Shown here piece by piece: positions 11,372-23,359 of a stretch of DNA of 64,000 nt. The notes under the pieces are model-generated. The model was not told where the DNA came from. It worked only from the letters and a program-made list of their open reading frames with translations, and searched no databases. Every line of letters starts with the position of its first letter. Within the stretch, counting starts at the first letter, position 1. The translations under genes were made by a program, and so were the position numbers. Source of the stretch: Hypomyces perniciosus. Taxonomy: Eukaryota; Ascomycota; Sordariomycetes; Hypocreales; Hypocreaceae. The stretch lies in contig SPDT01000003.1 in NCBI GenBank assembly GCA_008477525.1, forward strand, positions 3,224,001-3,288,000, in the 5' to 3' direction.

Positions 11372-11443
11372 TTCCGACGCCGGGAGTCGAACCCGGATCG
11401 CTGCGGTGAAAGCGCAGTATGCTAGCCACTACACCACGTCGGA
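11372..11443 (-). tRNA. tRNA-Glu (anticodon TTC)
   Basis: 72 nt without an intron. Acceptor arm TCCGACG pairs with CGTCGGA. The A box is GTGTAGTGGCTA and the B box GGTTCGACTCC. The anticodon stem is CTGCG/CGCAG around loop CTTTCAC, giving anticodon TTC, which reads GAA and GAG. Every arm pairs, so this looks functional. It stands alone, between the NIPA upstream region and the end of the acidic-protein gene. Confidence 0.96.
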
Positions 11444-12231
11444 TGTGATGATCTGCTGATCCCGTGACCAACTGACTTGGAAGATACGGCTTCCGAGTGC
11501 TTTATAAATTGTCCATGGTATCAACCTCGGTATTTGACGGCTTTTTCAATTTCTCAACATAGCCTCACTTGGCCTGTCAATATAATGGACAACCGGCACA
11601 TTCAGGCAGCAAGCTCTTTCGCAGTCACAAGCTGTCTCGATAAAATCTGTCTGAAGCCATTCTCCATCCCAGCTGCGCAAACTAAACGCAGACATACTTC
11701 ACCTTTGGTCACTCTAGTCAACGCCTTTCCCCAAACGCCTAATGCCTAGATCATATAAGACTGTGCCCCGTATTCCGCCCACGCCATGTAAAAGGCCCAT
11801 GCTATCATCCTTTCTCACAGATTATCCGTTCAAAGCACCCAGCTATTACCGATAGTCCTAGGATTCTCGGGGAAAGGGCGCCAAACCTCGAAATACAAAG
11901 TGAAAAAAAGAAAAAGAAATCACAACACCACCTGAGAGTCCGGCGAAAAGGTGAAGTTGTTTGCAGCTAGAGAATTTATCTTGCCAGTTAGTAAATTTTT
12001 TCGGGATCCTACCTTGAGTTTTCCACTGGTGCATGTATGCAGAAAATAGTCCGTCTGGCTTTCCTGATATATGTTGACTTGAAAGTCACCGCAGACACAA
12101 CTGTGGGCTATGACGTTAGTGTTGACTAGATCAGATGTGAATCATTATGACCTATTCGGTAGGTCAGGTGCCTGTGGAAGGGGAGCGTATGCAAGTATTC
12201 GGTCGATAATGTTAGTCCAGGACTGTATAGA
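11444..12231. other. Gene-free region after the acidic-protein gene
   Basis: About 790 nt between the tRNA gene and the 3' end of the next gene. The open frames present are short and lack coding character. Nothing else noted. Confidence 0.5.
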
Positions 12232-14702
12232 TCAGGGCCGACGGCGCTTGGCGTCTGCACAGAAGTTAGTCATGGTCATCAGATGGGATAAGAATAATCA
12301 ATCTCACCTTGTCCCTCTTCCATACTAAGCTCGTCGTCTGGGCGAGGTCGTTTGGATAAACCGGACGGCGTGACAGGCTCGTCAAGTCCAGTGAGATTTT
12401 CAAAGTCCGGGTCGCGTCTCCAATCGATCTCAGCCAACTCGTCTTGATCAACAAGCGCGTCTTCGGTGAGCTCTTGTTCTATGAGATCTCCTGTGTTGAT
12501 TTCCGCCAGATGGGGCATCGTTTCGCCATTATCAAGAGTCAGAGTGTTGGTAGTATTCGTGTTCGCCGCGCTGGTAATGGCATTCTCGTCGTCAAAGGGT
12601 TCGGGGGTGACTGGGATATCACCGCGTTCGGCTTCATCGTCATTTCCCTCCTCAGGCTCATCCAGTTCGAGATGAATAAAAGGGTTAGAGTCACTCTCTA
12701 CATGCTCTGCAAATAATTCGTCAGTATCTAGTGAAGAGAGTGTGACGCTAAAGTCCGAGATTTTGCGACGGTGATGGGATCTTGTGTATTCGGGGAAGGT
12801 AAGGGAATCTGGAAAAAAGGAGATCATGGTGTCTGTACCATTTGTGTCAGTTGCGTCAGGCGAATGGTCAGGCTCTTCAGCCGTCGTTTGGTGATCTGGT
12901 TCGACCACAAAATCCACGATTGGATCTTCAACCAGTTGTTGGTCCTCTTCATTGACCTCGTCCGCATCGACAGGCTGGTCCTCCTCCTCCTCCTCCTCAC
13001 CGTCGTTGTGCTCCTCCCCATGCTCGTTGACGCCATCCATGGGTGCCTCGTTATGATCATGATATTCCATGTCGTCAGTCAACGTCTGTTTGTCATCTCC
13101 ATCGTCTGCGTCCTCATCGTGGTCTTCTTGCTGTTCAGCCTCCTGTGAGACGGTATCCTCATCATCAACATTCTCGTCAGCGACACTATCGTGGCTATCA
13201 GGGCTCTCATCAGCATCGTCGGTAGCACGTGAGGCCTCGACAATGATAGTATTCTGTGGCATAGGTGATTCAAAGAGATGAATGACTTCATCCAGTCCCT
13301 TGCCGGCGGCGGCGCTTTCGATCAGAAACTCGAAACGCTTGCTGGTGCTTGGCCTGGTAAAGAGGTATGTGTACAGCGTCCGAGAGCTTTCGGGGTCTTG
13401 ATTCTTAACCAGCAAGTCAAATATCTCCAAAATCTGCCGCAACGTTGTGGTTGATAAGGAATCACGTAAAGATGACTGAGCAGTTAGCTTTATTGTTCCT
13501 AATGGGAATAAAGATGGAATACACACCTCAGCAAACTCAAGTCCAAGTTCATCCACTTGGAAAACAAGTTCATCTTCAGCGGCAATCTCGTTTGCCAGCT
13601 CCGCTCGGAACCCGGCGAGCAACGACTCCATGCTGTTGTCAAGGACAGAAGAGTCTGAAAAGAAACCTTCAGATGCCGCTTGTGAGAAGAATGGAAATTC
13701 GTCTCCTCTGTACTGGACAGTGATGGCTGGGAACTCTTGGTCATCAGCAACCGAATGGTCGGGGTGCGAAATTGACTCCTCCTGTTGACCAGTGGTTGAA
13801 TCGCCGTCCTCCAGCCCGGCAACGACAGTGTCATCGTGATCAAAATCAACGTCATTCGAGTGACCTGGTGTCTCAGCATTCTGAGTCGCCTCTGCATCTG
13901 ATTGTTCTTCTGGATACTCGTTTCCGAACCCGGTGATCGGCTCGTCTTCCACATTCTCAGTTCCAACATGGCTTTCCGTACCATCGTAGGTTGTGGCGTT
14001 TTCATCTTCGCCATCGCCTTGCTCCCACGTTATTTCATCTTCTGCTTCAGCCGCTGATTCTACATCGTTCACGCTTTGAGGGGTCTGCGCGGTTGGGCTA
14101 GCAGGGTTGGTTGGTGTAGTGTTCGAAGCGTTCTCCGCAAGGTCCTGGTTATAATTTGATCCCGCCTCATCGACATCATCATCCTCCCTTTCTGGTTCGT
14201 CATAAGACCCTTGCGCCAGTGTATCTTCGTCGTCCTCATAGTCGATCTCGTCTTTTACATCGCGGGATTCGATAGCGGTGTCTGTTTCACCGGCGTTGAC
14301 ATTGGTAGATTCCTCTGCTTCATCTGCCTGGAAAACATCGACATCATCGTGATATGGCTCTTCGAGTTGTGGTGGGCTTTGCTTGCTTGATATGTTCACG
14401 GCTGACGCAGCACCATCATCATCGGCATCCTCATTATGCAGGTCATCCCCTCCAGCCTCTTGAGGTTCGCCGGGGTCGTTTACGGCCTCGCTCATCTTCG
14501 AATCGATACCCATAGACACATTTGTTTGCGTATCCACGGCCGTATGATCGGGGACCTTCTCGTCAACATGTGTTGGCCAGGAGGTCTGCTTCTGCTCTTC
14601 GGTCGTATCAATATCGTAATCTATTAGATCCTCATCCATATGGCCATCAAAATTAAATGTCGGTGCCACATCGACGTCCATTTCTATTTCCGCCATGGCC
14701 AT
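12232..14702 (-). CDS. Acidic protein of unknown function with one conserved core, 788 aa
   Basis: I do not recognise this gene. Exons: 14702..13527, 13475..12308 and 12254..12232; introns 13526..13476 (GTGTGT..GCTAAC..CAG, 51 nt) and 12307..12255 (GTGAGA..CTAAC..CAG). The first intron keeps frame and has no stop. The start ATG at 14702 (MAMAEIEMDVD) is the first of two closely spaced; the frame is open further upstream but without an ATG context I trust. The protein is mostly disordered and very rich in Asp and Glu. One ordered-looking block (about residues 325-450; VQYRGDEFPFF, DNSMESLLAGFRAELA, TTTLRQILEIFDLL) may be a domain. The last exon adds a basic AKRRRP end, possibly a nuclear signal. 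A nuclear or chromatin role is only a guess. Confidence 0.8.
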
Positions 14703-15940
14703 CCCAGTGTTGCGACTCGAGGTCGTCGTCGACAGTTGACTGTGTTGTTCGTTGTGAAAGGGTGCCCAGGCTATCAGGGAGTATGTAACAACTAGGCGGC
14801 GTAAGATTTTCCAAGCAGGTGGCCCTCCGGGGCGATACAGCGCTGGTAGAGATGCTCCTAGATTAGGCTCAGGCTCGAGCTTCGATGGCGTGTCTGTGCA
14901 ACCAAGCTCAAGCAGTGGCTCTATTACGCCACTCGCGACAACGGTTCTGAAAGGAAGAAATCGCTGGAAATAATGTGCCACATTGATTCTTTCAAGGGAG
15001 GAAAGAAAATACGGAAGAAGCGACACACAAAACGCGTCGTCTGGAGTGGCGATGGATGATTATGAGTCAGGCTTGGGAGGAGATGCAGGCTGCAGCTTGA
15101 AGCATGATGAAGCAATGCGTGCGAAAGTTGATAAATGAGTGGACGTGATGACGCTTACTAAAAGAGGGTTAGGTAACTGGGGCTTCTCTGACCCACAATA
15201 TTTTTTGCTCCGGAGGTACGTACTAGGCGAAGCTTCTTTTAACCATCTCCAACCTGTCCTTCGTACTCCGTAGAGTCTTACTATTGATAGAAATTACTAA
15301 AGCCTTATGTCTTGGTATTGGTAGTGTGTACAGATCCTCAGGTGATTTCAGTTGCTCGATGCCGTATTTAACACCTCCCTTGATTTTTTACATAATTTAT
15401 ATAATCATTAGAAAAAATGTCTTGGTAGATGCTGCCACCGAGGCCGCATCGCGTTGTAATTGGAGCAAACTCCAAACAAGGGCAAATACATTCTTCAAAC
15501 CTACAAACTAGTAGAGTGGTTTATTCATGTCACCTTATTTAGAACGTTTCAAGATGACATCAATAACATTTGTTCCCTCGCCCTTTCTTCCCCCCCGCCG
15601 ATAGGTCTTTGACTGCATACTACTCCACTCCTGAAACAAATGTCTTGTGTCTACCCTGAAATTCGAGGTGTTCTTGATTTGCCCTTTATTTCACTCATGT
15701 CTATCTTCGCAGATGTTATCCACGCCGGAAACGATTTTTATGCCTCAAAATAACTTGGAAAGTCTCCCTCCTTGTCAATCCATCCCATCTAGGTCTTGAG
15801 TCTCGTTATCTGCTCCGAGGCACATCTAACCAGTCTCAAATTCCCTGTCATCTGTCGCCTCTGACTCTACTCTTTGTTTTACTATTTCGATATATCCACT
15901 GATCTTCTACTCCGTTTCATGCTAACCCGTGCACCGAGAT
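14703..15940. other. Intergenic region between acidic-protein gene and PheRS beta
   Basis: About 1.2 kb: the leader and promoter of the acidic-protein gene, then the 3' flank of PheRS beta. A CTTCGTACTCCGTA element of the dispersed family is at 15259-15272. No further gene seen. Confidence 0.5.
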
Positions 15941-17889
15941 TTATAAAAAGGCCTCGATGTTGATCTCCAGGGTGCTGACGGGGTATCTGGTGTCGGCAGG
16001 ATTAGTGATAAGTTCTTATATCACAGAATTCAGGGGGCATTTACCTTAGGTCAAATTTCTCCAGCACGGAAGGATGCAGAATGCCAAACTCGCCAATGCG
16101 CTGTTCCTTACCTCCCAGTCTTAGATAAACGGCCGCGGCATGTCCGTGGAAGAAGGTTTCCTCGTTGAGCTCCTCAATCCAGTAGCCATCAGGTTTGACA
16201 GCACCCTGACCCTCATTGCTGTCGATGAAGTCGGTGCGCAGCATTAACAGCACCCGATCCAGCAGACCGTGAACAACTTCGAAACCGCTCGACTTGCCGC
16301 ACCAAGCAGCAGCAAAGTGACGCTCATTCCGGGCTCTACGCTCCAGGGACTCATCCTTAAAAATGACGTCAGAGGCCTCGAAGATTTTGATGGGTACGCT
16401 GTGACCCTTGTTCTCGCGGATCGTCTTGAGGAGGCCGGGCAGGAGTGATGTCCGGACAACCTGGTACTCCTGCGTCTTGGGGTTGGCGAGACGAACAACC
16501 GTCTTGCCGTCGTCCTTGCGGTTAAGCCACGTGAAATTCTCGTCGTAACTGCAGAGGGTCAATGGCATAACCTCGCTCCAGCCAGCCATGGCGGCTTCGA
16601 TGCGAAGAATGTCGGCGAGCTTGTTGATAGGGAGAGGGGCGGCGACGGTGGCGCTCTTGTTTGGAGAGCTGCGAGGAAGCTTGTTGAATCCGTAGCATAC
16701 AGCAACATCCTCCATAATGTCGCATTGCTGCAGAACATCAGCGCGGGTCGGGGGAATGGCAACCTCCAGCAGGTTAGGGTCCTTGTCTGAAGGTCGAGAG
16801 ACATAAGCCATTCTGGACAAGAGCTTGCAGAGAATTTCGGGTGATTCGTTAAGGCCAGTGCAGCTGTTTAGGTAGTCGATTTCGGCATGTGTAACTCGGG
16901 GCTGCAGAGACGGGGTAACGCGGGTCTGGTTGTTGTGGTCCGAGATAATCTTGACAGGCTCTACGGTGAAGGGCTCGGCGCAATATGTTGAGAACATCGT
17001 GACCATCATGTCAGTGACAATTTGCAGCTTTGTGATGTCGGTAGCTGTGATCTCAATGAAGACGTTGGTGGTGTTGAGCGTGATCTTGGAGTGGTCTCCG
17101 TTGATAATGGGAGGCAGTGAGCAAATCACACGGTTGGCATCTAAAATGAGGGGGTACACCGGGGCATCCTTGATAATGTGCAGGTATCTGCCCAGATGCC
17201 TGTCATTTTCGTAGAAGGTCATGACGCCCTCGCCCGTCAACTCCTGGGTCTGGTTGAGGGGGACAAATTTGAAGTCCTTGGGCGGCAATGCCTCGTATGT
17301 GAAAGGGCCCTGGATGGTATCCAGGTCATGAGTTCCGATGGATACCAAGGTTCGTTGGCGGGCCAGGTTCTGGTGAAGCTTGTCTTGCAGCGCGATGAAG
17401 GACTCATATCGATCCTTGGTGAACTTGATGTTGCGCAGGATAGCGCCAGAGACATATGGCCGCACCTTGGCGGTTTCTGGAGAGACGGTGATGGTTTGGA
17501 GCTGGCCATCCTTGGGCTCCACGACGCGGAAGTTCGGGGGCTCAACACGGCCGAGGAAGATGTTGAGATTGAGGGCGATGCCCTCGAAGCAGAGCATGTC
17601 ATATCGGTTGGCGGGGATCTCGATCTTGAGCTGGGGCGGCTCCTGCTCGCCATTGACAATGGGCCGTTCTGATTCTTCGGTGTCCTCGTCGAGCTCGATG
17701 CCGAATTCGAAGCAGAGATCCTCAAACTCGGTCTTTGTGAACCTAAGAGCCACGGCAGTGGCATGTTTGTTAGCATTACTAGTCGGACATGTAGTTGATG
17801 GTGGGGGATGGTCTGGGGGGTGTAAATGCCACATACTTCTGGCCAAGAGCCTCGAAGAGCCGGTATTTGTCGACGGAGATGGTCGGCAT
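15941..17889 (-). CDS. FRS1: Phenylalanyl-tRNA synthetase beta subunit, cytosolic, 598 aa
   Basis: Beta chain of the alpha2-beta2 enzyme that charges tRNA-Phe. Exons: 17889..17837 (MPTISVDKYRLFEALGQ plus two bases), 17742..16045, and 15986..15941; introns GTATGT..TAG and GTAAAT..CAG. The protein joins as GQKFTKTEFEDLCFEFGIEL and ends LRYPVSTLEINIEAFL, both as in eukaryotic FRS1. The B3/B4 domain (about 80-290), the B5 domain (about 300-390; CDIMEDVAVCYGFNKLP) and the class II synthetase-like core (about 410-598; RIGEFGILHPSVLEKF) follow in order. Length is usual for fungi. It is divergent from the PP2A scaffold gene. Confidence 0.95.
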
Positions 17890-19107
17890 GATGAGGGCTT
17901 GTTCTCGGGATTTGTTCTTATGCCGATGAAGGAATCTGGAATCCTCGTCGTCCAGCGAATGGCCTGGATAGTATAGTATCACTGAGTCACAGGAATTTTT
18001 GGGACCGGCGATGAGGGATCATGGCGGGGTGGTTTCGATGTTTGACGATGACGCGAGACCTTGTGGCTGGTGAGGGGCATTGAGCAGCGCCAGGTACCTC
18101 ACTAACTGGGCTGGCGCTCCAGAAATCGGCGGGGTGATTGATAGACCCGGAATATCGATGCTCCCTCTCCATCCCCTCGGAGGAGAGAATGAAGTAGTAC
18201 TACTACGGAGTACCTAGTAATAATAGATAGTACCTGTAAGAGCCCAAGTAGCCAAGGAGGGGCAAAAGGTGACAGTGCACATGCACATGGTGACGGCTTC
18301 GTTGCCTCGCCGTTGCTATGCCATATTCGAGCAGTCGGTAGGATTACAGGACAGACAGCATGCTGGCTGATGCATCCAATTCCAATGCTTTCAGACGGCA
18401 TTTTTCTCCTCGTCTTGTGCACTGCTCTGGCGAACGAGTCTCATATACTAGGGGCCTTGCCTGACAAGGTTCTACTGCTGTTTGAGAGATTAATAGGGGC
18501 AAATTGCCCGTGTTAGCAGTAGCTTGCTGTCTGTTACGAAGTACTCCGTACGCGCGCTGTCGACGCCTATCAGTTAGCAGTTTGGGCGTCGTCACCGCCT
18601 GGGCACTAACAACCAGTGCCCCGCCAACCCCCCGTGCCGCTGCTGGCCTGGCCTTCCAAGTGGTACATGTAACTGTAACAGTGGCGGCTGCTGCTGCTGT
18701 TGGCGACTGTTAATGCTGCTGGGCTCCAACAAAGCTTCGACCACCCAGACAGAGCCTTTGGCCTCAGAGCATCATCATCTCCCATCTCTGGGCCGCCACG
18801 ATTGCGTTTACCTCCAGGCCTCTCTCGCGACACCGTCTCAACGCTGACCCTCCCAGCAAACGCAGGCCGTCTGTCTTCTTGCTCTCTCTCTCTTTCTCTC
18901 CTTTTCTCTCCCGCAAACGTCTGTGTGCGGGTGTGGGTGTGCCCGGCTTCTGCGCAAATCATTGCATCACCCACACACCCTCGCGATCAGCCTCCCTCGT
19001 CGTCCCACCATCTCCATCTTTCGAGTCCGGCAACGGCAGCTTTGCCTTGTTGCTACCGCCCGATAATTCTCTCTTGAGTGACGCGCTGCCCTCGTCCGCA
19101 ACACGCC
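17890..19107. promoter_or_regulatory. Divergent region of FRS1 and PP2A scaffold gene
   Basis: About 1.2 kb. Dispersed palindrome copies lie at 18204-18219 and 18535-18550. The stretch 18850-19050 before the PP2A start is pyrimidine-rich, like a long 5' leader. An open frame at 18700..19077 is judged chance. Confidence 0.5.
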
Positions 19108-21414
19108 ATGGCTGAAGCGCCCAACACCAACGATGAGCTGTATCCCATCGCAGTGCTCATCGACGAGTTGAAGGTACGGTGGCCACGGGCTGCCCTGATT
19201 TTTCACTCGGTCCGACCGACTCTGATATTGACCCTGGCCTAGCACGATGATGTCCTGCTTCGACTCAACGCCATCCACCGGCTCTCGACGATTGCTCTCG
19301 CTCTCGGCGCCGAACGAACGAGAGAGGAGTTGATTCCCTTCCTCGATGGTCAGTAGCAACAGCTCAACTCGCCCACTTGCATGTATCTGTGGGTCTCGCG
19401 TCTCGGTCCTAACTTGGTTTTCATAGAGTCCGTTGAGGATGAGGATGAGGTCTTGGTCGCTCTAAGCGAGGAGCTTGGCGGCTTCATCGAGTATGTCGGA
19501 GGTCCTGCATGGGGCCATGTCCTGCTCTCCCCCCTCGAGAATCTCGCCGCCATCGAGGAGCCAGTCGTGCGAGACAAGGTGAATACGCCCCTATTCGCCC
19601 AATCTGGCTCGTATCTCGTGCTAATCCGCAAAGGCTGTCGAATCCCTCAACAAAATCTGCGACGAACTCTCACCACAACAGGTCGAGGAATTCTTCATCC
19701 CTCTCACCGTTAGGCTCGCCAAGGCAGACTGGTTCACATCCAAGGTCTCGGGATGCGGCCTGTTCACAGCTCCGTACAAGAAGGTCTCTCCTCCTGTCCA
19801 GGAACAGCTCCGTCAGCAGTTTGGCCTGCTCGTCCACGATGAGACCCCCATGGTCCGCCGTCAAGCCGCAACCAACCTGGCCAAGTTTGTCAAGGAAATG
19901 CCCGCTGCCATCGTCATCGACGAAATGATACCCCTCTTCCAACACCTCGTTCAGGATGATCAGGATAGTGTCCGATTACTTACGGTCGAAATTCTCATTT
20001 CCGTTGCCGAGGGTGTGCCCAAGGAACAGCAGTCAAGCCACGGGGTTCTTTTGACGTCACTGCGAAATCTGATAGAGGACAAGAGCTGGAGGGTCCGATA
20101 CATGATTGCGGATAGATTTGAGAAGGTAGGTTGACGGTTTCCACTATCGATATAACGGACGGAGCCTCACTAATGTCATAATACAGATCGCCAAGGCAGT
20201 GGATGAGGAGGTTGTTTCTAGAGATTTGGTGCCCGCCTTTGTCAAGCTTCTGAAGGACAACGAGGCCGAGGTTCGGACAGCTATTGCTGGCCAGATCCCC
20301 GGCTTCTGCGCGCTGGTCGATCGCCAAACTCTTCTCAACGACATCATGGCCAGTATCGAAGATCTTGTTTCAGACACCTCGCAGCATGTCCGCGCTGCGC
20401 TGGGAACTCAAATCAGCGGTCTGGCTCCCATACTGGGTAAACAAGAGTACGTGTCCTTCCTCCGCCGACTCCAAGAATCCAAGACTAAGACGTCATGCAG
20501 GACTATTGATCATCTTCTGCCCATGTTCCTCCAGATGCTCAAGGACGAATTTCCGGAGGTTAGGCTGCATATTATTTCTAAACTTGAGCTTGTTAACCAA
20601 GGTATGATATACCACCAAGGGCAGCGGGAGCCCAAGCTAACATGGTTCTAGTAATTGGCATCGACCTTCTCTCCCAGTCACTGCTCCCGGCCATCGTTCA
20701 TTTGGCTGAAGACAAGCAGTGGCGCGTGCGCCTCGCCATTATCGAATACATCCCCCTGCTGGCCAGCCAGCTTGGAGTCAAGTTCTTTGACGAAAAGCTC
20801 AGCAACCTTTGCATGGGATGGCTCGGCGACACCGTCTTCTCCATTCGTGAGGCTGCTACGCACAACCTCAAGAAGTTGACGGAAGTGTTTGGCGTGGAAT
20901 GGGCCAGCGAGGCTATCATCCCCAAGGTCATGGCCATGGGCAACCACCCCAATTATTTGTACAGAATGACTACGTGCTTCGCCATCTCGGTAAGTCGACG
21001 CGGAGAATACCAGTGTGATTTGGATAGAAGCCGAGTGCTAACCATTGACAGACCCTGGCATCGGTAGTCAGCATAGATGTGATTGCCAAGTCGATTCTGC
21101 CTATGCTCGACAAGATGGTTGAGGATGAGATTCCAAACATCCGATTCAACGTGGCCAAGACGTACTCGGTGCTCATCAACGCTCTTCAGCGCTTGCCTGA
21201 GCAGGGTACACTGTACGCGCTGGAGCAACAGGGAGCGCAAACCACGCCGTCTCCTCGGGGTGCCGAGCTGATTCGCCAACGCGTCGTGCCGAACCTGAGC
21301 AAGCTACAGAAGGATGACGACGTAGATGTGCGGTACTTTGCGACCACGGCGGCGGCCGAAGCTTCAGGGTCCGGACCTTCGTCCGGCGGAGAGCCTATGA
21401 ATACTTCACCATAG
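19108..21414 (+). CDS. TPD3: PP2A 65 kDa regulatory subunit A (scaffold), 625 aa
   Basis: HEAT-repeat scaffold that holds the PP2A catalytic subunit and a variable B subunit. Eight exons: 19108..19173, 19243..19348, 19427..19578, 19634..20125, 20187..20446, 20501..20601, 20652..20989, 21052..21414, adding up to 626 codons with the stop. The protein starts [20 protein letters not shown] and continues as about 15 HEAT repeats, with family motifs such as [47 protein letters not shown] and [14 protein letters not shown]. The C-terminal ~35 residues are Ser/Gly-rich and low in order, beyond the last HEAT repeat. All introns are short with GT-AG ends. Length is close to yeast Tpd3. Confidence 0.96.
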
Positions 21415-21943
21415 ATGAGAGAACTGTAATGAAGCAATGATTTTTTACCGCCTGTCTTGGTCTCTCTCTCCTGTTCCCCACCATTTGTTCCGTGTGCCAC
21501 CAGCATCTCCAGACAGGTTTGTGTAATGGAAGATGTGTGTCTCTTTCTTGATCTTGGTGTGTTGTGAGCATGGTGAGGAGGCCTAACTGATGGAGCAGGA
21601 TATATGGAGTAGCAGGCTTGTATCAAACATGACCGCAAAAGGGCTTTGGTGGAGCAGAGTTAGCAACGTGAGGGTACTGATAGATGGGCCGCATAGAAGA
21701 TAGGCACTTGCAAAGGCGATGGCAACACCCTTGAACATAACGAGATGATATAGAAAAATGTGAGGTTCGATTCTTCGTTTATTGGGTCCATGGAGGACGG
21801 TAGAGATGAAGATGATCCCTGTCTAATGGGTGGCTTTACTCTAATACTTGCATCGCAGAATGGAAGAACGCAGTAAGAGCTCGGGTATCACAATATATTT
21901 CTCTTTTTTTATACATATAAAGCCATTTCTATATCCAGAATGC
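21415..21943. other. Convergent 3' region of PP2A-A and EFM4-like genes
   Basis: About 530 nt of 3' flanks. No gene, RNA or notable repeat seen. Confidence 0.5.
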
Positions 21944-22761
21944 TCACTCCCTCCGGAAGCAAAGCGTGCTAATCGTCTGCCCCTTGGCCCCCCCAAACGT
22001 AAACGTCGGATACTCGACCCTACCAACGACTTTCAGCTCCTGGCCTTCAAACCACGCCTGCAACTCCGCCTCGGTCCAATTACAGCTCGTAACCAGGAAT
22101 ATGCCGCCCTGCGGACGCAGCAGATGCAGCATGCGCTCGCGGTAGGCTTCGCACAGACGCCGGCCACGCGGGTCCTTTGCGTCGCTGAGGCTTATGGCGT
22201 CGAACGTGCCCTTGTCCAGGATGACGTCGAACAGGCCGTGGGAAGTGGGTGCGTCAGCGCCGACGAGCGGGCCGTGGATGAGATCCCATTCTTGGAATTG
22301 TATTGTTGCTGTTTCGTCTGCGGAGGAGCGCGAGGAGGAGATTTGGCGGGCGAGGGCGATGCTTTGCGCGCTGTAGTCTACGCCTAGCATTCTGGCCTCC
22401 CAGCCGTCGTCGCGCAGGGCGAAGAGGAGGGAGCCGTTGCCGCAGCCTAGGTCGAGGAATGAGGTGGTGCTTCTTGAGAGGGGGGAGGGGAGGGTGGTGT
22501 CGTCGTGGCCGTCGTCGGCGAGGCTGGCGAGGAATTCGAGGGTGCGGGATTCGGCGTCGGAGTCGTCGAACCAGCAGGTTCCTATGTCGGAGGGATCGGC
22601 GGTGTTGTTGGAGAGTTCGGTGGTGTAGAGGTTATCCCAGCTAAAGGGCATTTAGCTACTGGAGGGAGATGTTTAGGGGATGTTGGAGGGGTTGTTGGAT
22701 GGACGTACTATTCTTTTGTTCCGAGCTCAGAGGGCTCGAGATGTGCTGGCTGAGAAGACAT
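21944..22761 (-). CDS. EFM4: EFM4-type protein-lysine N-methyltransferase, 249 aa
   Basis: SAM-dependent methyltransferase of the EFM4/METTL10 family, which methylates a lysine of translation elongation factor eEF1A in yeast and human. Exon 1 is 22761..22709, intron 22708..22641 (GTACGT..TTTAG), exon 2 is 22640..21944. The join gives SELGTKEYWDNLYTTELSN, the family N-terminal signature. SAM motif I is FLDLGCGNGSLLF at residues 79-91; the later motif FDVILDKGTFDAISLS is also typical of this group. The C-terminal SCNWTEAELQAWFEG fits. No transit signal is seen, so it is cytosolic. The target is inferred from the family. Confidence 0.9.
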
Positions 22762-23359
22762 TGTAATTGTATGCTTTGTAGGCTGAAAGCTGCAATATTC
22801 GTACAGTTGTAATGCAAACAAGTGCTTTGTATCGCTGATTTGATATCTACTCCGTACGCTGGTGGCATATCAGATTGTCAATGGAGGGGCAACACAATTC
22901 TGCACATTTGATGGCCATAAATAGCAGGCGGTGAAGTCTCATAGAGGGGCAGACATCGGGATGATAAGATCGATTTTGATACAAAAGATCGATATATCAG
23001 TAAAAAAAGCATCATCACTTCACACCATGTTTCATCAAGCTTCGTTTAAGCCCGGGTAGTATTGGCGATAATACACGTGAAAAGACTCATCTATTGAAGC
23101 CCTCTCCCACAGCCAATGTGAAAAAAAAAGGGAATTAATCAAACGCCTCCCATGCATAACCAGCATTTCCGCGCCCAAGAGCGACCAGTTTCATCGGTCC
23201 GATAATACCGTCTTCCATTGCAAGACAAGACATCATTTCCCATCAACACCATGCTTGAATAGCCAAGCAAGCAACATAATTTAGTGAAGTAGTAACAACG
23301 GCAGTAGTAGTGGCCTTCTTTCTCTAATAATTTGTTTTTTCTTCCTTCTTTTGCGGCGC
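22762..23359. other. Intergenic region between EFM4-like gene and eIF6
   Basis: About 600 nt: promoter side of the EFM4-like gene and the 3' flank of eIF6. A TACTCCGTA element is at 22848-22856. Nothing else noted. Confidence 0.5.

Noticed and set aside
18700..19077. 125-codon open frame before the PP2A scaffold gene
   Set aside because: Lies in a C/T-rich leader; Ser/Leu/Pro-rich low complexity, no recognisable motif.
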